DNA of 7,461 bases from a bacterium (GTDB taxonomy: Bacteria > Bacteroidota > Ignavibacteria > Kapaibacteriales > Kapaibacteriaceae): contig JAGVJW010000198.1 in assembly GCA_020050895.1 (NCBI GenBank), positions 1 through 7,461 on the forward strand, in the 5' to 3' direction. Every line of letters begins with the position of its first letter. Positions within the stretch are counted from its first letter, which is position 1. The notes below the pieces were generated by a model. That model saw only the letters and a list, made by a program, of their open reading frames with translations. It did no database searches and was not told the origin of the DNA. The translations under genes were made by a program, and so were the position numbers. Shown here piece after piece: positions 6,279-7,461 of the stretch.

Positions 6279-6881
6279 TTACGGAATATTTAGCACCTTT
6301 CGAGCAGTTGCACGAAGACCATCGTATTTAGCACGAACGTCGTCAAGAAGTTGGTTTAGTTCCGTTCTTGTTGATTGATAGAGGTTTACTCGAGCAGGGT
6401 CATCGCTGTACAACCATTCTTCTGGCAGGGATACTATACCCTGCATCCCACGAACAGGAAAGATGTTTGTCGATGCGAGTTCTTGTAGTATTCGAACACT
6501 CTCGGTTAGAGCTGCCGCCCTTTCTTCAATGGCATCATTGAGGAAGACCAGTTCACTGTTACTTCGGTGGTATCGAAAGCCATAAAGCCGAATTGGAATG
6601 TCAGATTCAATATTGCTTGCAAAGTCGCCATTCCTAACGAACTTCATTACGTCGCTTACAAAGTACTCCTGAGTAATGATCTTATACGTTTCAATATCTG
6701 ACTCTCGTTTCTCCTGTCGAGCTATCATGGCCTTGTTAAATGATATCTCCTGCGCGATGTATGTTCCTAACGCGCCCAGCATTACTAGAAGCAGTTTGAC
6801 ATCAGGTGCGTTAATATCGATGGCCAGAGCACATACGAGCATGGCGCCGATTGCAATGAATCGCGATGTAACCTTCAACAT
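6279..6881 (-). CDS. Unrecognised protein with two N-terminal membrane segments
   Basis: I do not recognise this 200-residue protein. Two hydrophobic segments, about 7-22 and 29-45, are joined by a short loop (DINAPDVK). A long, charged, probably cytoplasmic helical part follows: residues 46-80 (many E/K/R), 115-137 (EERAAALTESVRILQELA) and 165-196 (ELNQLLDDVRAKYDGLRATA) look helical or coiled-coil-forming. The start at ATG 6881 is backed by GGAG 8 nt upstream. It lies 39 bp downstream of the DUF2971 gene on the same strand, so the two are probably one transcript. It is convergent with the integrase, in the position of element cargo. Small two-TM proteins with a helical cytosolic tail occur as membrane effectors beside sensor proteins in phage-defence loci, but that role here is speculation. 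Confidence 0.75.
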   Translation of the reverse strand: MLKVTSRFIAIGAMLVCALAIDINAPDVKLLLVMLGALGTYIAQEISFNKAMIARQEKRESDIETYKIITQEYFVSDVMKFVRNGDFASNIESDIPIRLYGFRYHRSNSELVFLNDAIEERAAALTESVRILQELASTNIFPVRGMQGIVSLPEEWLYSDDPARVNLYQSTRTELNQLLDDVRAKYDGLRATARKVLNIP

Positions 6882-6920
6882 AGTAAAGACTCCATGTATA
6901 GATTGGTAGCTTTGGTTCGA

Positions 6921-7461
6921 CTACGTTCTAATGTAGGGCAGCGAAGAGGAATTGAAGTTTATGTGGCCGAGTACCTCATTACCAAGATGTTGAGCGACAA
7001 ACATCTTCCACCCTTCATCATTGTCTGACTGAAACCGGGATGTAGGACCCGACCACAGTTCGCTAACTGGTAAAGGTTCGTCTTTCCCAAAGTTGTTTAG
7101 CTCCAAGTATGGTCGTGGGCGTCGACCGGTAACGTCCACCATAGGAGATGTCTTGAGTGCTTTTGCATAAATGAACAGGCGCCATTCATTTTCTGTCTTA
7201 TAGCATTCGTGTTTGGTTGACACAATGCGTTTATAACACTTCTCTGCAAGCGGCCATATTTCTACGCCACCATCTATTGCGACGTCAATGAGCTTTCGAA
7301 AGTAGCGTTGGGCGGAATCTTTGCCATAGTACACTTTGCTCAGTTGAAGCTTTGCTCTACCTCCACCAGGTTTCTTAAAGTGAAGTCCCTCAAGAGCTTC
7401 GCGCTGGAAGCCAACACATACCCCAGACGCATCATCAGCATATGAACGCCACTGAGTCAAA
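6921..7461 (-). CDS. DUF2971 domain protein (N-terminus beyond the window)
   Basis: The frame is open to the right edge. The TTG at 7460 is an internal Leu codon, not a start: the fragment opens L-TQWRSYADDASGVCVGF, the internal (L)-W-YgD-GvcigF motif of DUF2971, usually preceded by 60-100 residues. Other family marks are VYYG (residues 43-46 of the fragment), ECYKTENEWRLF (85-96), LWSGPTS (135-141) and the terminal SSSLPYIR (171-178), matching the usual closing S-x-IPYR. The stop is TAG at 6921-6923. It precedes the two-TM gene by 39 bp in a probable operon. The biochemical role of DUF2971 is not established; the domain is common on mobile elements and in defence-like neighbourhoods, which fits this site next to an integrase. 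The family call is quite sure; function is unknown. Confidence 0.8.
   Translation of the reverse strand, partial: LTQWRSYADDASGVCVGFQREALEGLHFKKPGGGRAKLQLSKVYYGKDSAQRYFRKLIDVAIDGGVEIWPLAEKCYKRIVSTKHECYKTENEWRLFIYAKALKTSPMVDVTGRRPRPYLELNNFGKDEPLPVSELWSGPTSRFQSDNDEGWKMFVAQHLGNEVLGHINFNSSSLPYIRT

Noticed and set aside
7458..7460. TTG as start codon of the DUF2971 gene
   Set aside because: The codon falls inside a conserved motif (L-TQWRSYADD) and the frame stays open to the window edge, so the real start lies outside.

Overview
The window looks like a chromosomal segment carrying an envelope efflux locus, followed by a graveyard of mobile DNA and then the start of an integrated mobile element. 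The organism is probably from the Bacteroidota/Chlorobi group. The hints are the style of the tyrosine recombinase (an arm domain opening with SRIRFYPKS), the IS66 subtype, and the weak or missing Shine-Dalgarno sequences. This is an inference from family resemblance and not a firm assignment.

Left part (1-3173, all minus strand). A two-component system, an OmpR-type response regulator followed by a HAMP-type sensor histidine kinase, overlaps by 4 bp (ATGA). It is followed 90 bp later by the first 341 codons of a TolC/CzcC-type outer-membrane efflux protein that runs off the left edge. The likely logic is that the kinase senses an envelope or metal signal, the regulator responds, and a tripartite efflux pump (outer-membrane factor here, other parts presumably further left) is induced. 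The kinase has an unusual ATP-binding G1 box and a run of nine A residues in its coding strand.

Middle part (3174-4780). There is no intact gene of recognised function here. It holds a 44-codon possible small ORF (3251-3385), a stretch I cannot explain, and a badly decayed IS66-family transposase on the minus strand (about 3600-4600). That remnant lacks its N-terminus and has several stops, frame changes and a lost catalytic Asp. Abutting it is a compact pair of inverted 27-bp palindromes (4599-4681), resembling a REPIN or MITE. Next come a strong hairpin (4711-4745) and a piece of sequence matching the 3' end of a tRNA (T-loop, T-stem and acceptor strand; 4758-4779, minus strand).

Right part (4780-7461). 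A complete tyrosine recombinase with the R-K-H-R-H-Y catalytic set starts about 100 bp from the tRNA fragment. The simplest reading is that an integrative element entered the 3' end of a tRNA gene, and that 4758-4779 is the chromosomal-side attachment junction. The element would then extend rightwards beyond the window, with the restored tRNA at its far end. Convergent to the integrase is a two-gene cargo set on the minus strand: a DUF2971 protein (5'-truncated by the window edge) and, 39 bp downstream, an unrecognised 200-residue protein with two N-terminal membrane segments. This pair is the best candidate here for an undescribed accessory system, possibly defence-related, but the sequence alone does not prove a function. 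The integrase is visibly more GC-rich than the efflux locus, which fits acquisition by transfer.
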